Positions 49,283-58,791 of a stretch of 64,000 nt of DNA are shown one piece after another (the stretch's first letter is position 1; each line of letters begins with the position of its first letter). The position numbers and the translations under genes were made by a program. This stretch comes from Pseudoalteromonas piscicida (GTDB taxonomy: Bacteria; Pseudomonadota; Gammaproteobacteria; Enterobacterales; Alteromonadaceae). The notes below the pieces were generated by a model that saw nothing but the letters and a program-made list of their open reading frames with translations, did no database searches and was not told the DNA's origin. The stretch lies in assembly GCF_000238315.3 (NCBI RefSeq), contig NZ_CP011924.1, forward strand, positions 393,501 to 457,500, written 5' to 3'.

Positions 49283-50047
49283 ATGGATAAAATGGTGTAT
49301 ATCGCAATGTCAGGCGCTAAGCAGAGCTTACGCGGTGTGGCACTTAAAGCGAATAACCTTGCTAATGCCAACACGACTGGCTTCAAAGCAGATTTTGCTC
49401 AAGCGCGTTCAATGCAGGCATTCGGAGAAGGGTTACCCTCTCGGGTTTTTGCTATGCAAGAACGTCCAGGTACTAATATGACCGGTGGTGCAATCGTTGA
49501 AACTGGCCGTGAGCTTGATATTGCAGTGGATGATAAGTCGTGGATCAGCGTCGTTGATGCGTCGGGCGAAGAAGCTTACACCAAAGTCGGCACGCTTAAC
49601 ATTCGTAATGACGGTGCGTTAGTCACAGCTCACGGGCGTCAACTTATTGGCGAAGGTGGACCTATTGTCTTACCTATCCCCGTTGATAAAGTGGTGTTTA
49701 GTGACGATGGCTCTATTCAAGTGCGTCCACAAGGTGCCCCCGCTAACTTTCTTGAGGTGGTTGATAGGCTGAAAATTATTGAAGCAGATAATAGTAAGCT
49801 ACAGAAAGGTAATGACGGCCTCTATAGACCAAAAGAAGATAAGTTAGAAGATGGGATCTGTGGCTTTTGTGAAATATCTCCAACTGCAAAAGTAATGAGT
49901 GGCTTCTTAGAGATGTCCAACGTCAATCCCGTTCATGAGATGGTGGATATGATCAACCATCAAAGACAATTTGAAATGCAAATTAAGCTGATGAAAACAG
50001 CTGAAGAAATAGATGAGCGACACACTTCGCTCCTACGCATAGTTTAA
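49283..50047 (+). CDS. flgF: Flagellar rod protein FlgF
   Basis: FlgF is a proximal rod subunit. The 254-residue protein begins MDKMVYIAMSGAKQSLRGVA, has the LKANNLANANTTGFKADFAQ motif and ends with the MSNVNPVHEMVDMINHQRQF helix. There is no strong ribosome binding site (TCATCGTC precedes the ATG). It is first in flgFGHI. Confidence 0.95.
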   Translation: MDKMVYIAMSGAKQSLRGVALKANNLANANTTGFKADFAQARSMQAFGEGLPSRVFAMQERPGTNMTGGAIVETGRELDIAVDDKSWISVVDASGEEAYTKVGTLNIRNDGALVTAHGRQLIGEGGPIVLPIPVDKVVFSDDGSIQVRPQGAPANFLEVVDRLKIIEADNSKLQKGNDGLYRPKEDKLEDGICGFCEISPTAKVMSGFLEMSNVNPVHEMVDMINHQRQFEMQIKLMKTAEEIDERHTSLLRIV

Positions 50048-50063
50048 GAGTGAGGTAGAGATT

Positions 50064-50852
50064 ATGAATCCGGCATTATGGATAAGTAAAACAGGCTTAG
50101 ATGCTCAGCAAACTGATATTTCAGTTATTTCGAACAACTTGGCGAACGCCAGTACCGTCGGCTACAAAAAGAGTCGGGCGATATTCGAAGACTTGCTGTA
50201 TCAAAACATCAATCAACCAGGTGGCCGCAGCTCTCAAGATACAGAACTACCATCAGGCCTAATGCTTGGTGCAGGTGCCAAAGTGGTCGCTAACCAAAAG
50301 AATTTTTCTCAAGGTAATATGTTAAGTACCGAAAACTCTTTGGATTGGATGATCCAAGGTCCGGGCTTTTTTGAGATTCAGATGCCAGATGGCACAACTG
50401 CGTATTCAAGAAACGGTCAATTCACGACGGATGAAGAGGGGCGGATAGTTACCTCTGGTGCGGGTTTTCCTGTGTTACCTGAGATGAATGTGCCCGACGA
50501 TGCACAGTCAATCACTATCTCTCAAGATGGCGAAGTATCAGTGCGCGTTGCTGGACAAGCTGAAAACGTTGTCATTGGGCAATTGACGATCAGTGACTTT
50601 ATTAACCCATTAGGTCTTGAACCGATTGGACAAAACTTGTACACGGAAACTGCGGTAAGTGGTGCACCAGTGCAAGGTAATCCAAGTGTTGAAGGGCTAG
50701 GTAAGATTGTGCAAGGCGCACTTGAGACGTCAAACGTTAATGTGACCGAAGAGCTTGTAAATCTAATCGAAACACAGCGCGTGTATGAGATGAACTCAAA
50801 AGTGATTTCAACGGTAGATCAGATGCTGAGCTACATTAATCAACAGTTGTAA
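50064..50852 (+). CDS. flgG: Flagellar distal rod protein FlgG
   Basis: FlgG builds the distal rod. The 262-residue protein is the usual length, starts MNPALWISKTGLDAQQTDIS, contains NNLANASTVGYKKSRAIFED and ends with NVNVTEELVNLIETQRVYEM. It begins 16 bases after flgF. Confidence 0.97.
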   Translation: MNPALWISKTGLDAQQTDISVISNNLANASTVGYKKSRAIFEDLLYQNINQPGGRSSQDTELPSGLMLGAGAKVVANQKNFSQGNMLSTENSLDWMIQGPGFFEIQMPDGTTAYSRNGQFTTDEEGRIVTSGAGFPVLPEMNVPDDAQSITISQDGEVSVRVAGQAENVVIGQLTISDFINPLGLEPIGQNLYTETAVSGAPVQGNPSVEGLGKIVQGALETSNVNVTEELVNLIETQRVYEMNSKVISTVDQMLSYINQQL

Positions 50853-50868
50853 TTGGGTAGGGGGTATT

Positions 50869-51552
50869 ATGCGTGCATTATATTTAGCCATCGTAACGGT
50901 CGCTGCATTATCTGGATGTAGTACAACACAAAATAAAAATGTGGTGCGTGACGATCCGTATTATGCACCTATCTATCCCGAGGATAATCAAGCCCAAATG
51001 GTAGCAACAGGATCATTGTTTAATACGCAGTTTTCCAATGATCTTTATGCTGACAAAAAGGCGTTAAGAGTCGGTGATATTATTACCATCGTACTCAGAG
51101 AAACGACTCAGGCTACCAAAGCTGCGAATTCTCAACTTGATAAATCTAGTGATGCTAGTCTCGATCCGATTATTGGTCTTGGTGGCAATGCCATCAATAT
51201 TGGTAAGGAAGCGATACAATTTGGAGCAAGTTCAAGCTCTTCATTCTCTGGTGATTCTCAAGCCAATCAGTCAAACAGCCTATTTGGTAATATTTCAGTA
51301 AACGTCACCCGAGTACTTCCAAACGGCAATTTAGTGATCCGCGGCGAAAAGTGGTTAACTCTCAATACTGGCGAGGAATTTATTCGCTTAGAAGGATTAG
51401 TAAGACCTCAGGATGTAACGGCAGATAACACTGTTGAGTCCAATCGAGTGGCAAACGCTAGAATTCAATACTCAGGTAAAGGCGACCAACAAGAAGTGCA
51501 AAGTGCAGGTTGGTTAACGAGTTTCTTTATGAGCGCGCTGATGCCGTTTTAA
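50869..51552 (+). CDS. flgH: Flagellar L-ring lipoprotein FlgH
   Basis: FlgH forms the outer-membrane L ring. The 227-residue product has lipobox LSGC near residue 16 and conserved segments [34 protein letters not shown] and [29 protein letters not shown]-like ribosome binding site precedes the ATG. Length matches the family. Confidence 0.97.
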   Translation: MRALYLAIVTVAALSGCSTTQNKNVVRDDPYYAPIYPEDNQAQMVATGSLFNTQFSNDLYADKKALRVGDIITIVLRETTQATKAANSQLDKSSDASLDPIIGLGGNAINIGKEAIQFGASSSSSFSGDSQANQSNSLFGNISVNVTRVLPNGNLVIRGEKWLTLNTGEEFIRLEGLVRPQDVTADNTVESNRVANARIQYSGKGDQQEVQSAGWLTSFFMSALMPF

Positions 51553-51562
51553 GGTGCTGAAA

Positions 51563-52672
51563 ATGAACAATATGCTTAAGAATATTTTGCTTATCGGTGC
51601 GGCCATTACGTTGGTTAGTTTTTCTTCTTTGGCTTCTGCTGAGCGAGTTAAAGACGTCAGTATGGTTGAAGGTGTTCGTTCAAACCAACTGGTTGGCTAC
51701 GGCCTAGTTGTAGGCTTGCCTGGTACCGGTGAGCAAACCAGATTTACCGAGCAAAGCTTTAAAGCGATGTTGAATAGCTTTGGGATCACGATGCCCGCAA
51801 GCTTAAAGCCAAAAATTAAAAATGTTGCGGCTGTTGCGGTTCATGCTGACTTACCACCTTTTGTTAAACCCGGTCAAACCATTGACGTTACTGTTTCATC
51901 TATTGGTAGTGCTGGTAGTTTACGAGGTGGTACTTTACTTCAGACCTTTCTAAAAGGGGTCGATGGTAACGTATATGCAATCGCGCAAGGTAGCTTGATT
52001 GTTGGTGGTTTGGGCGCTGATGGTGCCGACGGGAGTCGAGTTGTGATCAACACCCCGACAGTAGGTCGGGTGGCAAACGGCGCGACAGTGGAGCGAGCAG
52101 TTCCAAGCCCGTTTACTCAGGGGGATTACATTACCTTTAACTTGAATAGACCAGATTTTACTACGGCAAAACGCTTGGCCGATACTATCAATGGCCTTGT
52201 TGGACCAAATAGTGCAAAACCTATGGATGCAGCATCAGTTCGAGTAATTGCACCAAGAGATCCGTCTCAGCGCGTTGCATATTTATCTACGCTAGAGAAT
52301 CTTGAATTCAAACCAGCGGATACCGCTGCGAAGATCATCGTTAACTCGCGCACTGGCACTATCGTTATCGGCAAAAATGTCAAGTTGCAGCCTGCGGCAA
52401 TTACTCATGGCGGCCTTACCGTAACAATTGCTGAGCAGCAAAATGTGTCACAACCTAATGCGCTGGCGAATGGCGAAACAACAGTGACGCAACAAAGTAT
52501 TATTGATGTAAACCAGGATGATTCTCGAGCGTTTGTGTTTGACCCGGGTGTGAGCCTTGATGATTTGGTTAGGGCAATTAACCAAGTTGGCGCAGCGCCT
52601 GGTGATTTAATGGCGATCCTTGAAGCGCTAAAGGAAGCGGGCGCAATAAATGGTCAATTAGTCGTCATTTAA
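51563..52672 (+). CDS. flgI: Flagellar P-ring protein FlgI
   Basis: FlgI forms the periplasmic P ring. The 369-residue protein has a Sec signal peptide (to about residue 27) and the conserved start of the mature form ([20 protein letters not shown]), with [20 protein letters not shown] following. ATG 51563 has AAGGT eight bases upstream; GTG 51554 is rejected. It ends the flgFGHI operon at a terminator. Confidence 0.96.
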   Translation: MNNMLKNILLIGAAITLVSFSSLASAERVKDVSMVEGVRSNQLVGYGLVVGLPGTGEQTRFTEQSFKAMLNSFGITMPASLKPKIKNVAAVAVHADLPPFVKPGQTIDVTVSSIGSAGSLRGGTLLQTFLKGVDGNVYAIAQGSLIVGGLGADGADGSRVVINTPTVGRVANGATVERAVPSPFTQGDYITFNLNRPDFTTAKRLADTINGLVGPNSAKPMDAASVRVIAPRDPSQRVAYLSTLENLEFKPADTAAKIIVNSRTGTIVIGKNVKLQPAAITHGGLTVTIAEQQNVSQPNALANGETTVTQQSIIDVNQDDSRAFVFDPGVSLDDLVRAINQVGAAPGDLMAILEALKEAGAINGQLVVI

Positions 52673-52696
52673 TGTTCTATTATTAATCAACTAGTT

Positions 52697-52723
52697 AGCC
52701 TCACAATTGTGAGGCTTTTTTTT
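52697..52723 (+). terminator. Rho-independent terminator after flgI
   Basis: AGCCTCACAA joins TTGTGAGGCT as a perfect 20-base palindrome followed by a run of seven or more T. The T-run touches the -24 element of the next sigma-54 promoter. Confidence 0.93.
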
Positions 52724-52738
52724 GGCTCGGATTTTGCA
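52723..52738 (+). promoter_or_regulatory. Putative sigma-54 promoter of flgJKL
   Basis: TGGCTCGGATTTTGCA has GG-N10-GC spacing. flgJ starts 42 bases downstream. Confidence 0.85.
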
Positions 52739-52780
52739 TTTCTATTTGTATAGTTATTAACGTCAAACAGTGCTGAGTGT

Positions 52781-53755
52781 ATGAACACCGACCAATTGAA
52801 AAATCAAAGCTTTTTTGACCTAGGAAACCTTGATTCGATCCGTAAAGAGGCGCTGAAAGGTGCTGGCGATCAAGGTGCCTCAGATCAGGCATTGAAGAAG
52901 GCGGCACAACAGTTTGAGTCTATCTTTACGCAAATGTTGTTACAAAGCATGCGTAAAGCGAATGAGGCGCTAGAGGATAAAGACAGTCCATTTAACTCTA
53001 GCGGTGTCAAATTTTTTGAAGAAATGCATGATCAGCAACTTTCGATGCACTTATCTGAGCAGGGCAGCTTAGGACTTGCAGATCTGATTGTGCAGCAATT
53101 GTCTCCTAATTCTGAAAAGTATAAGCCTGCCTCAGTAATGAGAGCTGACGGCGATATTTCCTTTAAAAGACAGGCGACAACGAGTGAAAGTATGAATAAG
53201 TCTGAACCGCAGGCTGTCAATGTGAAGGCAGATACCTCAAGCGATGAACAAACAGGCTTTGGTTCTCCGGAGGAATTCGTCGACAGAATTTGGAAATACG
53301 CTCAAACAGCTGCGAAAAAGTTAGGCTTGAACCCTGCGGTAATGGTTGCACAGGCTGCACTGGAAACCGGTTGGGGTAAACACATCATCAGCAAAAAAGA
53401 TGGTAGTAGCAGTTTTAATCTATTCAATATCAAAGCGGATAGCCGCTGGAGTGGTGAAAGCGCCAGAAAATCGACACTTGAATTTGAGCAAGGGTTACCG
53501 GTGCAAAAGCAAGCCGATTTCCGTGCTTATAAGTCGCTTGAACAAAGCTTTGATGATTATGTCAGTTTCCTAAAAGGTAATCCGAGATACGAGCAAGCCT
53601 TAAATAAGGCTGGTGATAGTCATGCTTATTTAAGTGAGCTTCAAAATGCAGGCTACGCGACCGATCCGAATTATGCCAACAAAATTAAGTCAGTTCTAAA
53701 GCGTATTGATGTATCCGATTTCTTATCCGGTGCGCTAACAAAGGGAGTCAGATGA
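52781..53755 (+). CDS. flgJ: Flagellar rod assembly protein / peptidoglycan hydrolase FlgJ
   Basis: FlgJ caps the rod and cuts peptidoglycan for its passage. The 324-residue protein has the N-terminal rod-binding domain (about 35-110, QQFESIFTQMLLQSMRKAN) and a C-terminal glucosaminidase domain (about 160-320, AAKKLGLNPAVMVAQAALET then GWGKH). The two-domain form is normal for beta- and gammaproteobacteria. Confidence 0.95.
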   Translation: MNTDQLKNQSFFDLGNLDSIRKEALKGAGDQGASDQALKKAAQQFESIFTQMLLQSMRKANEALEDKDSPFNSSGVKFFEEMHDQQLSMHLSEQGSLGLADLIVQQLSPNSEKYKPASVMRADGDISFKRQATTSESMNKSEPQAVNVKADTSSDEQTGFGSPEEFVDRIWKYAQTAAKKLGLNPAVMVAQAALETGWGKHIISKKDGSSSFNLFNIKADSRWSGESARKSTLEFEQGLPVQKQADFRAYKSLEQSFDDYVSFLKGNPRYEQALNKAGDSHAYLSELQNAGYATDPNYANKIKSVLKRIDVSDFLSGALTKGVR

Positions 53756-53756
53756 G

Positions 53757-55769
53757 ATGTCATTTGATCTATTAAATATTGGTGCGGCAGGGGTTAGGGC
53801 TAACTCTGAGTTACTACAAACCACCAGTAAAAACATCGCTAACCTAAATACCAAAGGGTATATCCGTGAACGGACTGAACACGGAACTATGATAGGTGGG
53901 ATGGTTGGCCGCGGTGAAACCGTGCGTTTACTCAACCAATTTGCGCAGCAGCAGTTAAATCGTGATATTTCTAATCAGTCTTACTATGAGCAGTTTGTCA
54001 CTGAGGCAAGCCGCGTTGACACGTTGTTTGCACAAGACTCAAACAGTCTGAGCAAGAGCATCAACTCGATGTTTAATAATTTACAAAGCGCGATTAACTT
54101 GCCTTCATCGACAACTAACCGCTCTTTATTTATGACAGGCGCTCAAGGCCTAGTCGATCAAATGGATAGATTGTCAGGTATTGTTGTTGATCAAAACAGT
54201 ATCGTGAACGAGCAATTGGATATTTTCTCGGAAGAAGCCAATAACCTTGTTCAAAAAATCAGTGAATTAAACAAGCAAGTAGCGAGTAAGTCAGCGCTCA
54301 ATCTTAACAATGTCGATCACAGCGTGCTTAATGAGCGAGATCAAGCAATTAAAGAGCTTGCTGAGCTCGTAGATATAGAAACACTCGACGGTGAAAATGG
54401 CGAGAAGCTCGTGTTTTTAGGCACTGGGGATGCGCTTGTGATGCAAGGTGGAGCCTTCAATTTATTCGCGATGAAAGGCAACCCAGATCCTAACCATAAA
54501 GAACTAATCTTAGACATTAAAGATAAAAATGTTGTGCAGCTCGAGTTAGATAGCGGCAGCTTGAAAGGCAAAATCGGCGGGTTACTGGCGTTTAGAGATG
54601 AAGTCTTAATCCCGGCACAAAACCAACTAGGTCAAATTGGCCTCGCATTGGCAGATGCTTTTAATCAGCAAAATAGATTGGGAATGGACTTAGATGGCAA
54701 CATAGGTGGAGATATATTTAAAATACCTACCGTGGGTGGCTTTGCTTACAGCGAAAATACAGGCACCGCAGCGCTTACGGCAACACTTGAGCCTGGGCGC
54801 GGCAATGAGTTGCCAGCTACCGATTTCCAAGTTACTTATACCAGTGCAACAACCGTTGAAATAACAGCTGTAGATGCCAAAGGTAATCCTATCGGTACTC
54901 CGACGACTGGTAATATTGCAGGTGGAGTCATCGCGGGAACGGGCGATTATTTTGGCTTACAAATGAACGTAACGGGTAGTGGTGCAACAGGTGATAGATT
55001 TCTTGTGAAATTAAATCAACAGGCTGCAACTGGGTTGGAGCTTGCAACTCAAAGACCAGAAGCACTCGCATTAGCGTCGCCAATTCGTACTGAAAAATCA
55101 GCAGACAATAATGGTACGGCAACCATTTCAGCTGGGGTTGTCACTGATACCGATCCAGCGACTAGTGCGTTTACTGCAGGAACGCCGCCAACGTTGAATG
55201 ATGGTCCTTATACCCTGACTAAAACAGCAAATGCTAACGAATATACGTTAACCAGTAATTCAGGTACAACGCATACTTTTACGGCTCCTGCCGATGGTAA
55301 AGATATTCTTTCTGGAGTGGGAGCCGCGCCTGTACCTTTTGATAATCTTGGCTTCACTTTCGATATCGAGGGTACACCGAATACCGGTGATAGTTTTGAG
55401 ATTAGCTTTAACACAGGTGGCTTTGATGACAACCGTAATGGTGCAGCGCTCGATGGTCTGAAATCATCGGATTTAGTTAGACAAAATGTAGAGTCTACAG
55501 GTAGTACCGAAAGCCATAAAACCTTTAATGAAGCATATGCCGATATTGTCACAGGTGTAGGCGTTATTACCAATCAAGCGAAAACTAATAGCGCGGCATT
55601 TGAAGCGCTGGCTAATCAGTCGAGTGCATGGTTTGAGTCTCTATCGGGTGTAAACCTAGATGAAGAGGCGGCCAACTTGTTACGTTTTCAACAGTCTTAC
55701 TCGGCTTCGGCGCAAGTCATTTCAGCAGCAAGAACTGTGTTCGATACCTTATTAAGTGCAGCGAGGTAA
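53757..55769 (+). CDS. flgK: Flagellar hook-associated protein FlgK
   Basis: FlgK (HAP1) joins hook to filament. The 670-residue protein begins MSFDLLNIGAAGVRANSELL, has the TTSKNIANLNTKGYIRERTE motif and ends with GVNLDEEAANLLRFQQSYSA, as in the family. It is longer than E. coli FlgK (547), with extra Thr/Gly-rich sequence in the middle (about 340-570). GGGAG precedes the ATG, one base after the flgJ stop. Confidence 0.96.
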   Translation: MSFDLLNIGAAGVRANSELLQTTSKNIANLNTKGYIRERTEHGTMIGGMVGRGETVRLLNQFAQQQLNRDISNQSYYEQFVTEASRVDTLFAQDSNSLSKSINSMFNNLQSAINLPSSTTNRSLFMTGAQGLVDQMDRLSGIVVDQNSIVNEQLDIFSEEANNLVQKISELNKQVASKSALNLNNVDHSVLNERDQAIKELAELVDIETLDGENGEKLVFLGTGDALVMQGGAFNLFAMKGNPDPNHKELILDIKDKNVVQLELDSGSLKGKIGGLLAFRDEVLIPAQNQLGQIGLALADAFNQQNRLGMDLDGNIGGDIFKIPTVGGFAYSENTGTAALTATLEPGRGNELPATDFQVTYTSATTVEITAVDAKGNPIGTPTTGNIAGGVIAGTGDYFGLQMNVTGSGATGDRFLVKLNQQAATGLELATQRPEALALASPIRTEKSADNNGTATISAGVVTDTDPATSAFTAGTPPTLNDGPYTLTKTANANEYTLTSNSGTTHTFTAPADGKDILSGVGAAPVPFDNLGFTFDIEGTPNTGDSFEISFNTGGFDDNRNGAALDGLKSSDLVRQNVESTGSTESHKTFNEAYADIVTGVGVITNQAKTNSAAFEALANQSSAWFESLSGVNLDEEAANLLRFQQSYSASAQVISAARTVFDTLLSAAR

Positions 55770-55771
55770 TT

Positions 55772-57007
55772 ATGCGTTTATCTCAAAATCAAATTTTTAA
55801 TTCTAATCTCAATTCTATTTTGCGTAATCAGCAGGACGTGAATAAAGCAACACAGCAGCTGAACACGCAAAAGCGGGTACTGAGTGCTTCTGATGATGCT
55901 TCAGCGACTGCAAGAGCCATGCTTTTTGATGACAGGATCCAAGCAAACGATCAGTTTACCAAGAACCTGACTATGTTGTCTTCGAGATTAGATACTCAAG
56001 AATCAGTACTAGAAAATATTAAAACGGCCATTGATAGCGCTTATGCGAAGTCGATACAGGCAGGTAACGGTGGGTTATCTGACGTTGACCGTGAAACGAT
56101 TGCTGATGAGCTCGAGTCCATTCAGGATACTATTTTGGATTTAATGAACTCAAAAAGTGAGGATGGTAAGTTTATATTTTCCGGCTACCAAGATAATACG
56201 CAAACCTACAGCTTTGATTCTGCCACTGGAAAGTACGTATATAATGGTGATCAAGGACAGCATAAAATAAAGGTTTCTGAAGGGGTTGAAATACGCTCAA
56301 GTGATAACGGTTTTGATGTATTTGAAAGTGCAGAAAAGCGACTGAATATTACGTCAAATACAGCTGTGGTTTCTGGTGGTATTACATCGGCCTCCGTTTA
56401 TGTGGACGAACAAGGGACTTTTGACAAGTTTCATAAGGCAAATTACAACGCTGATCCTAGTGCGCCTGCCGGTGCAAACACCTTTGACTTAGTGGTGACA
56501 GCGGGTACGCCAAATACTTACCAGCTTGAGCAGGGAGGAACGGTTATTTCAACGGGTAGCTTTGAAGGTAATTCGGTTAAAGTGGCAGGTATGGAATTTA
56601 AATATGAAGGTGCCGGTTCTGGTCAAATCAGTTTTGATTTAGAAAAGCCCCAGAAGGAAAACATTCTAAATACATTAGAATCTATGATTACGTCATTGAG
56701 AGACACTAGTATTACGGGTGATGATTACAAACAGGTCCTGGCTGATGGTATTACTGGCCTAGATAATGCCAAAATCAAGATATCGCAAGGACAAGCGGGG
56801 CTCGGCGGTAGGTTAAATGCTGCAAAGCTTGTATCTGATGCAAATTCAGACTTGGACGTCGATAACAAAGCAAATAAAGCGGCTTTAATAGAAGTCGATT
56901 TTTATTCTGCGATTTCAGAACTCACTAAGCATGAAACTGCGCTGCAGGCCTCTCAGGCAACATTTGGCCGCCTAACTAACCTTTCTTTATTAGACTATAT
57001 TCGTTAA
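55772..57007 (+). CDS. flgL: Flagellar hook-associated protein FlgL
   Basis: FlgL (HAP3) is the second junction protein. The 411-residue protein begins MRLSQNQIFNSNLNSILRNQ with flagellin-like N-terminal (QKRVLSASDDASATARAMLF) and C-terminal helices (LTKHETALQASQATFGRLTN). It starts two bases after flgK. FlgN is the likely chaperone. Confidence 0.95.
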   Translation: MRLSQNQIFNSNLNSILRNQQDVNKATQQLNTQKRVLSASDDASATARAMLFDDRIQANDQFTKNLTMLSSRLDTQESVLENIKTAIDSAYAKSIQAGNGGLSDVDRETIADELESIQDTILDLMNSKSEDGKFIFSGYQDNTQTYSFDSATGKYVYNGDQGQHKIKVSEGVEIRSSDNGFDVFESAEKRLNITSNTAVVSGGITSASVYVDEQGTFDKFHKANYNADPSAPAGANTFDLVVTAGTPNTYQLEQGGTVISTGSFEGNSVKVAGMEFKYEGAGSGQISFDLEKPQKENILNTLESMITSLRDTSITGDDYKQVLADGITGLDNAKIKISQGQAGLGGRLNAAKLVSDANSDLDVDNKANKAALIEVDFYSAISELTKHETALQASQATFGRLTNLSLLDYIR

Positions 57008-57031
57008 AAGACGGCCTTTACGGGCCGTTTA
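57005..57031 (+). terminator. Possible terminator after flgL
   Basis: ACGGCC (57010-57015) and GGCCGT (57022-57027) pair, extended by A and T bases with one bulge. The T-run is short. It begins at the flgL stop codon. Confidence 0.5.
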
Positions 57032-57324
57032 CTCTCACACCGCTCTAAACTCAACTTTTCCTCGTAACAAGCTGAATAATAATACAGTTTTATATAATTA
57101 CCTGACCGTAACCTAGGTGCGTCAAAACTTTGCCATATTTGTTTGAGCAATAATAAAAGCATATAGAAATCATGACGATAATTTTTTTTTAAAAAAAATA
57201 CTAAAGGAAATTTTTTGCCGACCGATAACTTAATTAACCAAGCCGGAGAGTGAAAAACATTCAAAGGTTGGAAAAGAATCTAAGTTTGAGAGTGAAAGAC
57301 TCGATTTAAAGTGGGAGAACCATC
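57008..57324. other. 317-bp gap before flagellin 1
   Basis: It holds the weak hairpin after flgL, a very AT-rich stretch at 57180-57215 and the sigma-28 promoter at 57202-57228. The leader of flagellin 1 fills the remainder. A minus-strand frame here (57004-57264) has no supporting signals. Confidence 0.75.
57202..57228 (+). promoter_or_regulatory. Putative sigma-28 promoter of flagellin 1
   Basis: TAAA at 57202 is followed by 15 bases and ACCGATAA, seven of eight matches to GCCGATAA. The flagellin ATG is 96 bases downstream. Confidence 0.8.
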
Positions 57325-58287
57325 ATGGCACTTTATGTAAATACTAACGTAAGTTCATTGAACGCACAAAGACAATTAATGCAATCTGGTAATTCACTAG
57401 ATACCTCATTCAAACGTCTATCATCAGGTTTTCGTATCAACAGCGCTGCTGATGATGCTGCAGGCCTACAGATTTCTGACCGTTTGAGTTCACAAATCAA
57501 TGGTCTAAACCAAGGTAACCGAAACGCGAACGACGGCATTTCACTAGCGCAAACAGCCGAAGGTGCGATGGATGAAGTAACCTCAATGTTCCAGCGTATT
57601 CGTACACTGGCACAACAAGCATCAAACGGCTCAAATACAGACGAAGATCGTTTGGCGATTCAAGAAGAGATTCGTTCACTATCCGAGGAAGTAAACCGAG
57701 TCGCTGCTGACACGACCTTTGGTGGTCAAAACTTACTGGATGGCAGTTACTCAGCAAACTTTCAGGTAGGTGCTGATGCGGTACAAACTATCGGTTTCAG
57801 TATGCAGAATGTTGCTGGTACAGCAAATGATATGCAGGCAAACGGCGGTTTTACACTGTCAGGTATCGCGGGTATCGCAAGTGGAGTAACAGGTGTAGCA
57901 CTAAGTGCAACAACAGGAACTATTAGTACAAACATTGGTACTGAAGCTGATGCAAAAGTATTCTCAGATGTATTCACAGCTGGCGGCATCTCAGTATCTT
58001 CGCAAGCGAATGCTCAGGCTGTACTAGCTGGTATGGATAACTTGATTGCGGTAGTTGATAAGAAACGTGCAGAGTTAGGTGCGGTTCAAAACCGATTCCA
58101 ATCAACGATTCGTAACCAAGCAAATATCTCTGAGAACTTGTCGGCTGCGAAATCACGTATCAAAGATACTGACTTCGCTCAGGAAACTGCAAGCTTAACC
58201 AAAATGCAGATCCTTCAACAGGCTAGCCAAACAATCCTAAGTCAGGCTAACCAACGTCCTCAGGCTGCTTTAAGTCTTCTAGGATAA
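57325..58287 (+). CDS. Flagellin 1
   Basis: This is a filament subunit. The 320-residue protein has the conserved N-terminal D0/D1 region (MALYVNTNVSSLNAQRQLMQ, RLSSGFRINSAADDAAGLQI), a short middle part and the C-terminal D1/D0 helices ending LSLLG. The variable domain is small. GTGGGAGAACC is the ribosome binding site. It is almost identical to flagellin 3 over the middle and C-terminal parts. Confidence 0.97.
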   Translation: MALYVNTNVSSLNAQRQLMQSGNSLDTSFKRLSSGFRINSAADDAAGLQISDRLSSQINGLNQGNRNANDGISLAQTAEGAMDEVTSMFQRIRTLAQQASNGSNTDEDRLAIQEEIRSLSEEVNRVAADTTFGGQNLLDGSYSANFQVGADAVQTIGFSMQNVAGTANDMQANGGFTLSGIAGIASGVTGVALSATTGTISTNIGTEADAKVFSDVFTAGGISVSSQANAQAVLAGMDNLIAVVDKKRAELGAVQNRFQSTIRNQANISENLSAAKSRIKDTDFAQETASLTKMQILQQASQTILSQANQRPQAALSLLG

Positions 58288-58302
58288 CAGTTGGAAGGTA
58301 AA

Positions 58303-58338
58303 GGTGCCTAAGCCGAATGGGGTATTTGCTTAGGCACC
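58303..58338. repeat. Perfect 11-bp hairpin after flagellin 1
   Basis: GGTGCCTAAGC and GCTTAGGCACC are perfect arms around a 14-base loop, 15 bases after the stop. No T-run follows, so mRNA stabilisation is more likely than termination. Confidence 0.75.
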
Positions 58339-58464
58339 GAATTGGATGATAAAGCGGAGGTGCTTAAATCCAATAGCGTTCATTAAAACAATGAACACGT
58401 TAATTAAAGCATTAAGTATGCCAACTTTATGCTAGAAAAATGACACTCACTCTCAAATTTATCT

Positions 58465-58489
58465 AAAGAGGCCAACTGGCCTCTTTTTA
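58465..58489 (+). terminator. Rho-independent terminator of flagellin 1
   Basis: AGAGGCC and GGCCTCT pair around a four-base loop and are followed by five T. It is about 180 bases after the flagellin stop. Confidence 0.88.
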
Positions 58490-58637
58490 TTTCCCTACAC
58501 TTTGAGCTGAAGCCTCTCCACCCATCAAAAAAGCCGCGGCTAGATGCCGAAATGCTAGTTAGTCGTTCCTCGATAAACAAAGTATTTAATACCTATTTTT
58601 AAGTTCCCTGTGTTATTTAATCATAGCTTTGGATTTT

Positions 58638-58653
58638 TGGCCTGCTATTTGCT
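58638..58653 (+). promoter_or_regulatory. Putative sigma-54 promoter of flagellin 2
   Basis: TGGCCTGCTATTTGCT has exact GG-N10-GC spacing. No sigma-28 match is visible in the same gap. The ATG is 138 bases downstream. Confidence 0.75.
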
Positions 58654-58791
58654 TGCTACTAGTTACAGTAAATTCTGGCGTCAAAGTGGCAATTGGTTGC
58701 CTTAGTTGGTTGAATACCCGATGCATAAGTGCCGCTTTGTCATTTAACTATCTATCAATTAGATATTGATTTGACAAAAAGAGAGTGAATT

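Larger units (their letters stand above)
58288..58791. other. 504-bp gap between flagellins 1 and 2
   Basis: It contains the 11-bp hairpin at 58303-58338, the terminator at 58465-58489, the sigma-54 promoter at 58638-58653 and a leader of about 126 bases for flagellin 2. I see no coding sequence in it. Confidence 0.8.

Noticed and set aside
58687..58701. Second sigma-54-like site upstream of flagellin 2 (TGGCAATTGGTTGCC)
   Set aside because: There are only nine bases between GG and GC, one short of the required ten.
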